NCBI RefSeq assembly: GCF_009674605.1
Contig: NZ_WKJO01000001.1
Span: forward strand, 310,001-374,000
Direction: 5' to 3'
Length of the DNA stretch: 64,000 nucleotides
Source of the DNA: Haloferax litoreum
GTDB taxonomy: Archaea; Halobacteriota; Halobacteria; Halobacteriales; Haloferacaceae
Shown here: positions 40,840 through 49,425 of the stretch, piece after piece
How the letters are laid out: every line of letters begins with the position of its first letter
How positions within the stretch are numbered: the stretch's first letter is position 1
Made by a program: the position numbers and the translations under genes
The notes under the pieces: generated by a model
What the model saw: the letters and a program-made list of their open reading frames with translations, nothing else
What the model was told of the DNA's origin: nothing
The model's database searches: none

Positions 40840-43185
40840 ATGGAGTACGCCCTCGTGGTCCGTTGGCTGGTGATGTTCGCGGCCCTCTGGGCAGTCGGGC
40901 TTCCGCTCTCGGCCCGTCTGTTCCGCCGCCTCCCCGGTCACGGCGCTGGTTTCACGCTCCCCGTATCGCTCGTGGTCGTGACCCTTCCGGTCTACTACGT
41001 CGGCCACCTCTCGTTCGGCCCCGCCACACTCCTCGTCGGTTTCGGCGTCCTCGTCGCTGCGGCGGCGCTGAGTGGACTCGACCTGACGGCGCTTCGGGGC
41101 GGGCAGATTCGTTTCGCGTCCGACATCGACATCGACAGGCGAGCAGTCGCGGAAGCGGCCACAGTGTTCGCAGTCGCCTTCTTGTTCGCCGTGGCCCTCC
41201 GCGCACTCGACCCGGCCGTCCACGCCGGCGGCGGTGAGAAGTTCCTCGACTTCGGCCTCCTCCAGTCGCTCTCTCGTGCGACGGTCTTGCCCCCCGAAGA
41301 CATGTGGTTCGCCGGCGAACCGGTCCGCTACTACTACGGTGGCCACCTCGTGTCGATTCTCCTTGCGTGGCTCACGGGAACCGAACCCGAATTCGCCTAC
41401 AACCTCGCGCTCGCGGGGTTCTTCGGGTTCCTCGTCACGGCGGCGTTCGAACTCGGGCGGAGTATCTCGGCCGCCGCCGATGCGGACGGCGTGCTCGGCG
41501 GCCTCCTCGCCGCGTTCTTCGTCGGGTTCGCTAGCAACCTCGTCACGGCAGGACGCTTCCTCATTCTCACTCTCCCCGAGGGGTTCCAACGGCCACTCGC
41601 GCAGGCCGTCGCCGAGCGCTCCCGGTACACCGTCTCGGAGCTTCTCGCGGGGGCAAACGAGTTCTCGTACTGGGACGCCAGTCGCGTCATCCCCGGCACC
41701 ATCAACGAGTTCCCACTGTTCGCGTGGCTCAACGGGGACCTCCACGCACACATGATGGGCACGCCGTTCTTACTCCTCGCGGCGGGCCTCACGTTCGCGT
41801 ACTTCGTGACCCCCGAAGACGCACGCTGGGAGCGTCGGCGTCTCGTGGGTGTCGCCGCTCTCGTCGGGGGATTGCAGGTCGTCGTCGATACGTGGAGTTT
41901 CCCGTCCGTGTTCGGTGTCCTCTTCCTCGGGATGGTCTTCGCGCCCGCACGTCCGTGGACACTCCTTCCCGGTCGTGAGCGCCTTCGAACGGTCGCAGAG
42001 CGTTCCTCAGTCACCAGCGAGGTCGCTCGACTCGTCGGCACGACAGTCGTCGTCGGCCTCGCGGGCGTCTTCGCCGTCGTCCTCGCGAGTCCGTTCCTCC
42101 TCGGGAGTGTCGCGGGCGGCGGGAGCACCCGGACGATAGAGATTCTCGCGCCGGCCGAACGGAGTGGCTTCGGCGTCCTGCTGCTCGTTCACGGGGCATT
42201 CATCGGCGCGTTCGCGCTCCACTACGCGCGGGAACTCGGCGCTCGACAGCTCGTTCCAGTGGTCGTTGGTTTCGTCGCCGTGACCGCCGTCGCTGTCGTC
42301 CACTCCTTCGCAGCCCTCGCGCTCGTCGTGCCGTTCGTCGTCGTCGGGTGGGTCCTCCTCAGACTGAGTGACACTCCGACGTTCGACACCGTGCTCGTCG
42401 TCGCCGGCGCAGGTCTCGTGATGCTCGTCGAAGTCGTCTTCGTGAACGAGCAGGCAGGGCCGGGTCGGATGAATACGGTGTTCAAGACGTACATGCAGGT
42501 GTGGGTCCTCTGGGGGAGCGCGATGGGGTCGGTTCTCGCAGGATTCGTCCGCGACGCGGCCGACGAGACCGACCTGTCGCTTCCGAACGTCGACTTCCAC
42601 GTTCGCTCGGGCGCAGTTCGGGGAGTGAGCATCGCTCTCGTCGCGCTACTCGTCGCCTCCACGTCGGTCTACGCCGGCCTCGCCGTCGCCGACCACACAC
42701 AAACCCCACGTCAAGAGACGACGCTCGACGCGACGGCCTTCGTCGAGTGGTATCACCCAGACGAAGATACGGCGATAACGTGGCTCGACGAGAACGTCGA
42801 AGGCACGCCGACCATCCTCACGGCCCCCGGAACAGAGTGGTCGGCGACACTCGATGACCAACGGGAACACGTCATGTACGCGTGGCGCGGGAACCCCGAG
42901 TCGAGTCTCACGGGCGTGCCGACAGTTGCTGGATGGGCACACGAAGTCGGCTACCGCGGCCCCGACGCCTACTACGACCGGGTCCGCGACGTGGATGCGA
43001 TGTACGTGGGTAACGAGTCGACCCGGGCTCGCCTCATCGAGACCTACGACGTGCAGTACGTCTGGGTCGGCCCGGGCGAACGCGCTCGCTACGGAGAGAT
43101 AGCGACCGACGTCCCGTGGCTGACGCCGGTGCACCGCTCGGGGTCGGTCGTTGTCTACGAAGTAGAAGAAGCGAGGCTGCCTTAG
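40840..43185 (+). CDS. DUF2298 polytopic protein, candidate GT-C-type glycosyltransferase
   Basis: A 781-residue membrane protein with about 14 helices. DUF2298 blocks: DMWFAGEPVRYYYGGHL, INEFPLFAWLNGDLHAHMMGTPF (conserved ND/GDLHAH in a lumenal loop) and NTVFKTYMQVWVLWGSA. The final 130 residues form a soluble exterior domain (ITWLDENVEGTPTILTAPG...). The fold resembles GT-C enzymes that use polyprenyl-phosphate sugars, but no activity is proven. Divergent from a GT2 synthase and GtrA. The stop overlaps the convergent HAH_0734-like gene (TTAG). Confidence 0.88.
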   Translation: MEYALVVRWLVMFAALWAVGLPLSARLFRRLPGHGAGFTLPVSLVVVTLPVYYVGHLSFGPATLLVGFGVLVAAAALSGLDLTALRGGQIRFASDIDIDRRAVAEAATVFAVAFLFAVALRALDPAVHAGGGEKFLDFGLLQSLSRATVLPPEDMWFAGEPVRYYYGGHLVSILLAWLTGTEPEFAYNLALAGFFGFLVTAAFELGRSISAAADADGVLGGLLAAFFVGFASNLVTAGRFLILTLPEGFQRPLAQAVAERSRYTVSELLAGANEFSYWDASRVIPGTINEFPLFAWLNGDLHAHMMGTPFLLLAAGLTFAYFVTPEDARWERRRLVGVAALVGGLQVVVDTWSFPSVFGVLFLGMVFAPARPWTLLPGRERLRTVAERSSVTSEVARLVGTTVVVGLAGVFAVVLASPFLLGSVAGGGSTRTIEILAPAERSGFGVLLLVHGAFIGAFALHYARELGARQLVPVVVGFVAVTAVAVVHSFAALALVVPFVVVGWVLLRLSDTPTFDTVLVVAGAGLVMLVEVVFVNEQAGPGRMNTVFKTYMQVWVLWGSAMGSVLAGFVRDAADETDLSLPNVDFHVRSGAVRGVSIALVALLVASTSVYAGLAVADHTQTPRQETTLDATAFVEWYHPDEDTAITWLDENVEGTPTILTAPGTEWSATLDDQREHVMYAWRGNPESSLTGVPTVAGWAHEVGYRGPDAYYDRVRDVDAMYVGNESTRARLIETYDVQYVWVGPGERARYGEIATDVPWLTPVHRSGSVVVYEVEEARLP

Positions 43186-43445
43186 GCGACCTGGCCGCTC
43201 TTACGAACGACCTCGATAGCCTCGGCGTCGACGCCCTCGGTCTCGAGCCAGTGAGGGACGTACTCGCGCTTCTCGAATGCCTCGCGCTCGTCCTCGGTCC
43301 CGACAGTGCACCACAGTTGGACGCGGTCCGGACCGTGCCAGTCGCCCTGACGGTCGATGGAGAAACAGACGTACTCTTCGCCGTCGTGTTCGATGACGGC
43401 GTCGCGCCGAATGCCGGGGTCGCCGTGGATGATGAGCTTCTTCAT
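43182..43445 (-). CDS. HAH_0734-family small protein
   Basis: An 87-residue protein beginning MKKLIIHGDPGIRRDAVIEH with a beta-rich core (EEYVCFSIDRQGDWHGPDRVQLWC) and two cysteines. Conserved haloarchaeal family of unknown function. A TATA-like CGATTAAGCA (minus strand) is 27 bases before the start. Convergent with the DUF2298 gene; the stop codons overlap. Confidence 0.8.
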   Translation of the reverse strand: MKKLIIHGDPGIRRDAVIEHDGEEYVCFSIDRQGDWHGPDRVQLWCTVGTEDEREAFEKREYVPHWLETEGVDAEAIEVVRKSGQVA

Positions 43446-43715
43446 GTGCCGGGATTGGCACAGTCATTGCTTAATCGCTTCGGCTTCCGCCTTGCAGATG
43501 GGGCTCCAGCCGAGAATTCTCGTTGCGTGCCCGGGTGCGACGGCCGACCCCCTACGAATAGCGGGCGTCTCCGAGTGCGGATGGTCGGCCCGGCTCGTGG
43601 TCTGCCCACACGTGCCACAGCGCCCCGCGAACGCGTCGAACGCGGGTCTGGGCGTCGCGGCGAACCAAACGGGTTTTAACGGGCGACACCAAATCCCTCC
43701 ACAAGGTCGATATCT
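43446..43715. promoter_or_regulatory. Upstream region of the L44e operon
   Basis: A 270-base gap. The TATA-like gggttttaacggg (43671-43683) lies about 39 bases before the L44e ATG, implying a leader of about 12 bases. A minus-strand frame with a CxxC pair (CGTCG) crosses it but has no good start codon and is not called. Confidence 0.45.
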
Positions 43716-43997
43716 ATGCAGATGCCACGCCGTTTCAACACGTATTGCCCCAACTGTAAGGGCCACCACGAGCACGAAGTCGAGAAAGTCCGCAAAGGCC
43801 GTCCGACCGGCATGAAGTGGAACGCCCGTCAGACCCGACGCGGGAAGGCGACCATCGGGAACGCTGGTAAGTTCTCCAAGGTGCCCGGTGGCGACAAGCC
43901 GACGAAGAAGACCCACCTGAAGTACATCTGCTCGGACTGTGGCAAGGCGCACATGCGCAAGGGATGGCGAGCAGGCCGTCTCGAATTCCAGGAGTAA
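43716..43997 (+). CDS. rpl44e: Large-subunit ribosomal protein L44e
   Basis: A 93-residue basic ribosomal protein with zinc-binding YCPNC and ICSDC pairs and the family core [17 protein letters not shown]. First gene of a translation operon (L44e, S27e, aIF2-alpha, Nop10). [14 protein letters not shown] is the standard start. Confidence 0.97.
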   Translation: MQMPRRFNTYCPNCKGHHEHEVEKVRKGRPTGMKWNARQTRRGKATIGNAGKFSKVPGGDKPTKKTHLKYICSDCGKAHMRKGWRAGRLEFQE

Positions 43998-44001
43998 ACA
44001 C

Positions 44002-44196
44002 ATGGCAGGAAATTTCTACAAAGTCGCGTGCAGTGACTGTGAAAACGAACAAATCGTCTTCGGAAAGGCCTCCTCGGTCGTCAACTGTGCCGTCTGTGGC
44101 ACGACCCTCGCGACCCCGACCGGCGGAAACGCCGAGTTCCACGGCGAGGTCGTCGAGACGGTCGAGCGTCGCGAGAGCGACGAACTAGAGGCGTAA
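44002..44196 (+). CDS. rps27e: Small-subunit ribosomal protein S27e
   Basis: A 64-residue zinc-ribbon ribosomal protein: FYKVACSDCENEQIVFGKAS and VNCAVCGTTLATPTGG, four Zn ligands. Starts 5 bases after the L44e stop with GGAG nearby as a ribosome-binding site. Confidence 0.96.
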   Translation: MAGNFYKVACSDCENEQIVFGKASSVVNCAVCGTTLATPTGGNAEFHGEVVETVERRESDELEA

Positions 44197-44203
44197 CGTC
44201 CCG

Positions 44204-44208
44204 GAGGA
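44204..44208 (+). promoter_or_regulatory. Shine-Dalgarno of aIF2-alpha
   Basis: GGAGG lies 6 bases before the ATG at 44215. Within this operon translation uses Shine-Dalgarno sites, unlike the many leaderless genes of the window. Confidence 0.6.
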
Positions 44209-44214
44209 TTCCTC

Positions 44215-45015
44215 ATGAAGTACAGCGGATGGCCTGACTCCGGCGAACTCGTCGTCGGAAAGGTAGACGACATTACGGACTTCGGTGTCTTCGTCGACCT
44301 CGAAGAGTACGAAGACAAACGTGGCCTGTGCCACATCAGCGAAGTCGCCAGCGGATGGATCAAGAACGTCCGCGACCACGTCCGCGAGGGACAGACGGTC
44401 GTCGCCAAGGTGCTCGAGGTCAACGAGAGTTCGCAGCAGATAGACCTCTCTATCAAGGACGTCAACGAGCACCAGCGGAAAGAGAAGATTCAGGAGTGGA
44501 AGAACGAGCAGAAGGCGGACAAGTGGATGGCCCTCGCGTTCGGCGAGGACATCGACGACGAGCAGTACGGTGCGATTGCGAACGCCCTGCTCGCCGAATA
44601 CGACTCGCTCTACGACGGATTCGAGCAGGCCGCCATCCACGGCACTGAAGCACTCGAAGACGTCGACCTCGACGACGACGAAATCGACGCCATCGTCGAC
44701 ACGGCACGACAGAACGTCTCGGTGCCGTACGTCAACGTCACCGGCTACGTCGACCTGCGTTCGCCCGCGGGCGACGGCGTCGACGACGTGAAAGAGGCGC
44801 TGAAGGCCGCCGAAGGCGACGGCGAAGTCAGCGACGAAATCGAACTGACGGTCACCTACGTCGGCGCACCTGAGTACCGCATCAAGGTGAAAGCGCCCGA
44901 CTACAAGACCGCTGAATCGGAACTCGACGCGAGCGTCGCCCGCGCCCGCGAAGTCATCGAGTCGAAAGGTGGCACCGCGTCGTACCACCGCGAACGAAGC
45001 GGCGACGACGAGTAA
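44215..45015 (+). CDS. eif2a: Translation initiation factor aIF2 alpha subunit
   Basis: A 266-residue aIF2-alpha: S1/OB domain ([20 protein letters not shown] to [14 protein letters not shown], about 8-85), helical domain and alpha-beta domain ([18 protein letters not shown]...[24 protein letters not shown]). It completes the heterotrimer that binds Met-tRNAi. It overlaps nop10 by one base. Confidence 0.96.
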   Translation: MKYSGWPDSGELVVGKVDDITDFGVFVDLEEYEDKRGLCHISEVASGWIKNVRDHVREGQTVVAKVLEVNESSQQIDLSIKDVNEHQRKEKIQEWKNEQKADKWMALAFGEDIDDEQYGAIANALLAEYDSLYDGFEQAAIHGTEALEDVDLDDDEIDAIVDTARQNVSVPYVNVTGYVDLRSPAGDGVDDVKEALKAAEGDGEVSDEIELTVTYVGAPEYRIKVKAPDYKTAESELDASVARAREVIESKGGTASYHRERSGDDE

Positions 45016-45200
45016 TGAAATCTGACATCCGGGTGTGTAGCGCGTGGCGAGGCCGCCACGACCGCCCGGTGTACACGCTCTCTTCTGCTTGTCCGGAGTG
45101 TGGCGCACCCACAGCAAACAGCGCGCCCGCACCGTACAACCCCGACGACACGTACGGCGAGTACCGTCGTGCGCGGAAGCGCCGCACCGCCGACGAGTAG
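45015..45200 (+). CDS. nop10: H/ACA RNP protein Nop10
   Basis: A 61-residue Nop10, the small linker of H/ACA pseudouridylation complexes: DRPVYTLSSACPECGAP with a CxxC zinc site (the N-terminal pair is reduced to VCSAW) and PYNPDDTYGEYRRARKR, which contacts Cbf5. Starts on the last base of the aIF2-alpha stop (TAATG). Confidence 0.94.
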   Translation: MKSDIRVCSAWRGRHDRPVYTLSSACPECGAPTANSAPAPYNPDDTYGEYRRARKRRTADE

Positions 45201-45273
45201 TGCGCCGCCGCCGAGTGGCCGAGGCCGTTCGGCTACCGACGCCCTCTTAACCGGTGCGTTCGGCACTACGTGC

Positions 45274-46038
45274 ATGGACGACATCGAAATCGAGGCAGTC
45301 GCAGAGGCCGACCTCTCGAATCCGGTCTTCGTCGAGGGGCTCCCGGGCGTCGGGAACGTCGGAAAACTCGCCGTCGAGCACCTGCTCGAAGAGTTCGAAG
45401 ACGCGACGTTGGTCCGGCGCATCTACGCCGACGTGTTCCCACCGCAGGTCGGACTCGAAGACGGTGTAGCCGAGTTGACCCACGCCGAAATCCACGCCGT
45501 CGAGACGCCCGGTGAGGGGCCAGACCTCCTCTTACTCACGGGCGACCACCAGGCACAGTCCAACGAGGGACACTACCACCTCACCGACGCCTTCCTCGAC
45601 GTGGCCGAGGAGTTCGGTGCCGAACGACTGTTCGCGCTGGGCGGCGTCCCAACCGGCGAACTCATCGACGAACCGTCGGTCCTCGGGGCCGTCACCGACG
45701 AATCCCAACTCGACGAACTCGAAGACGTCGGTGTCGAGTTCCGCGACGGCGAACCGGCAGGCGGCATCGTCGGCGTCTCCGGTCTCCTCCTCGGCCTCGG
45801 TGGCCGCCGTGGCTTCGAAGCGGCGTGTCTGATGGGTGAGACGAGCGGGTACCTCGTCGACCCGCACAGCGCACAGGTCGTCATCGAGGTGCTACAGGAC
45901 CTCCTCGACTTCAGCGTCGACTTCGAAGCACTCGAAGACCGAGCAGAGGAGATGAAGGAAGTCGCCGCGAAGATTCAAGAGATGCAGCAGCAACAACAGG
46001 GACTGCCGAGCGACGACGACCTGCGGTACATCGGGTAA
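45274..46038 (+). CDS. PAC2-family protein (proteasome assembly chaperone-like)
   Basis: A 254-residue cytosolic protein of the PAC2 family: VFVEGLPGVGNVGKLAVEHLLEEF, PDLLLLTGDHQAQSNEGHY, FALGGVPTGELI and GGIVGVSGLLLGLGGRRGFEAACLMGET. A C-terminal coiled coil (AEEMKEVAAKIQEMQQQQQG) follows. Archaeal relatives (PbaA/PbaB) chaperone proteasome-type complexes. A TATA-like ccctcttaacc is 27 bases before the ATG at 45274, separating it from the nop10 operon. Confidence 0.88.
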   Translation: MDDIEIEAVAEADLSNPVFVEGLPGVGNVGKLAVEHLLEEFEDATLVRRIYADVFPPQVGLEDGVAELTHAEIHAVETPGEGPDLLLLTGDHQAQSNEGHYHLTDAFLDVAEEFGAERLFALGGVPTGELIDEPSVLGAVTDESQLDELEDVGVEFRDGEPAGGIVGVSGLLLGLGGRRGFEAACLMGETSGYLVDPHSAQVVIEVLQDLLDFSVDFEALEDRAEEMKEVAAKIQEMQQQQQGLPSDDDLRYIG

Positions 46039-46161
46039 GCACAGTCGGAATCGAACGGCCGAAGCGCACATCTCGTCCCGACCGAAGCGTCCACTTCGGA
46101 CTGTTCGAGGCGTCCACCCTCGGAACGCAGTCGAAGGCACCGACTGTCGATATCCGAGGCG

Positions 46162-47061
46162 CTACGCCTCGATGATGTCGTCGGTGTCGAATTCAGGAAT
46201 CGTCACTTCTCCATCGAGCGACTGCACCGCACGACCACCGACTCGTATCTGCTCATCGACCGTGACGCGGACGAGACTCGGCCGGTCCACGAAGTGGCCC
46301 TGTTCGAACCGAAGTTCGTCGGGGACAGAGTCGAACGCCCCGACCTGTCGGAGGTACGCACCGCAAGCACCACTGGCGGTGCCAGTCGCGGGGTCCTCGG
46401 TGATTCCGACGCCCGGCGCGAAACACCGGGCGTGGAGGGTCGAATCGGCGTCGATGGCGTCGAAGGTAAACGCGTAGACACCCGCAGCGTCGTGTTCTGC
46501 GGCGAACTCCGCGATGGCATCCATATCGGGCGTGGACCCAGAGAGGTGTTCGAGGAAGTTCACGGGGACGACGACGAACGGGAGGCCCGTCGATGCGAGG
46601 GCGACCGGAAGGTCGGCACCAACGTCGCGGAGGGCGGCCACGTCGACGCCCAACATCTCTGCGATTCGGTCGTAGTCGACGTCGAGTGGCCGAACCGTCG
46701 GTGCGTCCTGTGTCATCCAGACCTCTCCAAGTTCGCCAATTTCGATATCGAGTGTTCCGACGTTCGTTTCGAGGGTGTGCGTCCCCGGTTCGATGGCGCG
46801 TTCGGCCGCGAGGTGAGCGTGTGCCGCGATGGTCGCGTGGCCACAGAGGTCAATCTCCTGTGTCGGCGTGAAGTACCGGATGCGGCGGTCCGCGCTCGCC
46901 GACGAACAGACGAACGCCGTCTCACTCGCGCCGAGTTCGCCCGCGACAGCGCGCATCTGTTCTGCGTCGAGTCCGTCGGCGTCGGGGACGACGCCGGCGA
47001 CGTTGCCAGACAGTGGTTCGGTCGTAAATGCGTCGACGAGAAGGGCGCGTCGGCGGTCCAT
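46162..47061 (-). CDS. PhzF-family isomerase/epimerase
   Basis: A 299-residue PhzF protein: LVDAFTTEPLSGNVAGVV, ASETAFV (catalytic Glu), EIDLCGHATIAAHAHL, PGVGITEDPATGTASGACGAYL. The PhzF fold is like diaminopimelate epimerase; most members are uncharacterised isomerases, and phenazine genes are absent here. The ATG at 47061 has TTTGATACAG (minus strand) about 27 bases upstream. Confidence 0.9.
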   Translation of the reverse strand: MDRRRALLVDAFTTEPLSGNVAGVVPDADGLDAEQMRAVAGELGASETAFVCSSASADRRIRYFTPTQEIDLCGHATIAAHAHLAAERAIEPGTHTLETNVGTLDIEIGELGEVWMTQDAPTVRPLDVDYDRIAEMLGVDVAALRDVGADLPVALASTGLPFVVVPVNFLEHLSGSTPDMDAIAEFAAEHDAAGVYAFTFDAIDADSTLHARCFAPGVGITEDPATGTASGACGAYLRQVGAFDSVPDELRFEQGHFVDRPSLVRVTVDEQIRVGGRAVQSLDGEVTIPEFDTDDIIEA

Positions 47062-47190
47062 GGGAGTGCACACTACACGACACTGTATCAAACCCGTGGG
47101 TCGGCAGTCGGTCGCTCCCCGTCGGCGGGCGAAAATGGAGGGTCGAAAGAGGCGATGCGGGGGCCGGAGGTGTATCAGTCAGGAACCCGG

Positions 47191-47361
47191 TTACGCACGA
47201 GTCCACCGGACTCGACTACTCTGGGCAGCAGCACCGTTGCCCTGCATCACTTCTCGCATGTTCATGCAGGCGGGACAACCGACGACTTCGTCCATATCGT
47301 TGCCGAAGACGCGGACGAAATCTCGGGACACGAACTCACCACAGTTACCACACGTGTGCAT
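47191..47361 (-). CDS. Small zinc-finger protein (DUF7563-like)
   Basis: A 56-residue protein MHTCGNCGEFVSRDFVRVF... with two zinc half-sites, TCGNCG and GCPACMN. It ends with a basic/Ser tail. One of the haloarchaeal micro zinc-finger proteins. The start at 47361 is fixed by a strong Shine-Dalgarno (GGTGATC, 5-base spacer). Function unknown. Confidence 0.82.
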   Translation of the reverse strand: MHTCGNCGEFVSRDFVRVFGNDMDEVVGCPACMNMREVMQGNGAAAQSSRVRWTRA

Positions 47362-47366
47362 TGTTT

Positions 47367-47373
47367 GATCACC
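47367..47373 (-). promoter_or_regulatory. Strong Shine-Dalgarno deciding the DUF7563-like start
   Basis: The minus strand reads GGTGATC, complementary to the 16S rRNA 3' end (GATCACC), 5 bases before the ATG. It excludes the longer in-frame ORF that starts at 47424. Confidence 0.65.
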
Positions 47374-47571
47374 AACGAACTCGGGTACTCCCCGACTCAC
47401 TATAACTATGACCCTTGTTAGCATACGTTATGAAATTCCTGACGTGACAAATTCGAGGTTAATGGTATCTTAATCGGATGATTCCCGTATTGTGACTGTT
47501 CCACACCCTCGGGACGAGTCGTACAGATTAAAGGGCGTCAGGCTCCCCACTACGGACGGTGAACCGAAGAC

Positions 47572-48285
47572 ATGGGCAATCTCCCCGACGAATTTAAGTG
47601 CACCATCACAAACTGGGAGTACATCTACGGACTCTGTCGTGACGTCTCGGACGAAGTGAAGTCGTCCGAGTTCGAACCCGAAGTCATCGTCGCGCTGGCA
47701 CGCGGCGGTTGGTTCGCGGGGCGCTGTATCTGTGACTTCGTCGGGCTCGACGACCTGACGAGTCTCAAGATGGAGCACTACGTCGGCACTGCTCAGAAGT
47801 CCAATGAACCAGAAGTACGCTACCCGATGCCAGAGGGAAGCGTCGAAGGCAAAGACGTGCTCATCATCGACGACATCGCCGACACCGGCGGGTCCATCAA
47901 GCGCGCGTACGAGTACGTGACCGACAGAAACGCGGGCGAAGTCCGCACCGCGACGCTCCAACTCCTCCAGACGAGCGAGTTCGAACCCGACTACGTGGGC
48001 GAACGTCTCGAAGAGTGGGCGTGGGTCGTCTACCCGTGGAACTTCATCGAGGACATGATAGACCTCACCTCGGGCGTCATGTCGAAGGCCGACGAGGAGA
48101 CCTTCGAACTCGACGACATCCGTCACTACCTCTCGGAGTACCACGACGTCGACCGCATCGAGATGGAGATTGCCCAACCCGACCGCATGGAGGAAGTCAT
48201 CACGGAGATGGAACGACGCGGTGTCGTCGAATCCACCGGTGACGGTGCGTGGCGTCTCCTCGAAAACGACGGCGTCGGTGCCTAA
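47572..48285 (+). CDS. Phosphoribosyltransferase with C-terminal winged-helix-like domain
   Basis: A 237-residue protein. Residues 1-160 are a type I phosphoribosyltransferase: VIVALARGGWFAGRCICDFV and DVLIIDDIADTGGSIKRAY (PRPP loop). Residues 170-237 add a small domain (FELDDIRHYLSEYHDV, MEEVITEMERRGVVESTGDGAWRLL) that looks like a winged helix. Probably purine-base salvage, possibly with a regulatory role. A GGTGA ribosome-binding site is 9 bases before the ATG, and cagattaaaggg is its TATA-like element. Confidence 0.87.
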   Translation: MGNLPDEFKCTITNWEYIYGLCRDVSDEVKSSEFEPEVIVALARGGWFAGRCICDFVGLDDLTSLKMEHYVGTAQKSNEPEVRYPMPEGSVEGKDVLIIDDIADTGGSIKRAYEYVTDRNAGEVRTATLQLLQTSEFEPDYVGERLEEWAWVVYPWNFIEDMIDLTSGVMSKADEETFELDDIRHYLSEYHDVDRIEMEIAQPDRMEEVITEMERRGVVESTGDGAWRLLENDGVGA

Positions 48286-48393
48286 TCGACGCGCCGAACC
48301 GCAGTCGTAAGCGGGGGCCAGATACCTTCTGGTCTCCGTTCTGTACGCGACAGAAGCGAAACGTTGGTGAGTGTAACCTCCGTCGGCACAGCC

Positions 48394-49365
48394 ATGTCGC
48401 TTCTGTCTATCTTCGTCACGGCCCTGTTGCCGATTCTCGCTATCGGCGCAGTTGGTTTCCTTTTAGGGCGGACTCGCGACATCGACCCGGACCCCCTCAA
48501 CACCGTGACAGTGTACGTGCTCGCGCCGGCACTCGTCTTCTATAGTCTCGCGACGACCGAACTCGCCGGTTCGACGCTGGCGACCATCACTGCCGGTGTC
48601 GTCGTCTACCACGTCGTGATGATTCTCGTCGCCGGCGGTATCGCCCGACTCGCCGGTCTCTCGGAGCCACTCCTCGGTGCACTCGTCCTCGTCTCTGCCT
48701 TCCCAAATTCGGGGAACTACGGTATCCCAGTCAGCTCGTTCGCCTTCGGCGACACCGGGAGGTCGACAGCGGTTATCTACCTCGCCGTGCAGGGCGTCCT
48801 CATCTACACGCTCGGGGTCTACATCGCTGGACGAGGGGCGTCTGGCGGTGACGACGGGGGCGCGGCGTGGCGCGTCGGAATCTCCCGCGTCCTCAAGATT
48901 CCACTCGTGTACGCCGTCGTCGCCGCACTCGCCGCCCGGTGGCTTGGCGTCGTCCCACCGACTGACATCGCCGCCATGCAGACGCTCAAACTCGTCGGTG
49001 ACTCTTCGATTCCGGTCATGCTCCTCATCCTCGGCATCCAACTCGCCGGTGCCGACCTCGGGTCGACGCTCAGAGAAGTCGGCCTCGTCGCCGGACTGAA
49101 GATGGTCGTCGCACCCGCAATCGCCGTCGGTATCGCCCTCGTCGCCGGGTTCGGCGACCCAATCGTCGCGCGGACGTTCGTCCTCGAGTCGGCGATGCCC
49201 GCCGCGGTGACGCCGCTCATCCTCGTCGGTGAGTTTGGCGACACGAGTGGGTCGACAGTCAACCTCGCGGAGTTCGTCTCCGCCGCCGTCTTCGCGACGA
49301 CGCTCCTCAGCGTTCCGATACTCTCGGTCCTCATCTTCCTCCTCGACGCCGGCGTCGTCGTGTAA
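48394..49365 (+). CDS. AEC-family (auxin efflux carrier-like) transporter
   Basis: A 323-residue protein with ten transmembrane helices in two repeated halves: LLPILAIGAVGFLLGRTRD, SAFPNSGNYGIPVSSFAFG (the AEC hallmark), and VGDSSIPVMLLILGIQLAGADL, ESAMPAAVTPLILVGEFG. AEC carriers export or import organic acids or other anions; the substrate is not predictable. The start chosen is MSLLSIF at 48394; upstream in-frame starts at 48364 extend into a GTG region without support. Confidence 0.88.
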   Translation: MSLLSIFVTALLPILAIGAVGFLLGRTRDIDPDPLNTVTVYVLAPALVFYSLATTELAGSTLATITAGVVVYHVVMILVAGGIARLAGLSEPLLGALVLVSAFPNSGNYGIPVSSFAFGDTGRSTAVIYLAVQGVLIYTLGVYIAGRGASGGDDGGAAWRVGISRVLKIPLVYAVVAALAARWLGVVPPTDIAAMQTLKLVGDSSIPVMLLILGIQLAGADLGSTLREVGLVAGLKMVVAPAIAVGIALVAGFGDPIVARTFVLESAMPAAVTPLILVGEFGDTSGSTVNLAEFVSAAVFATTLLSVPILSVLIFLLDAGVVV

Positions 49366-49425
49366 TCGCCCACTTCACACATCCCGATTCGCCACGATTT
49401 TGTGCACTCTCCGCGTCGTTCGGGT

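Noticed and set aside
43464-43690. Minus-strand frame with a CxxC pair before L44e
   Set aside because: No plausible start codon outside the L44e gene and no family resemblance.
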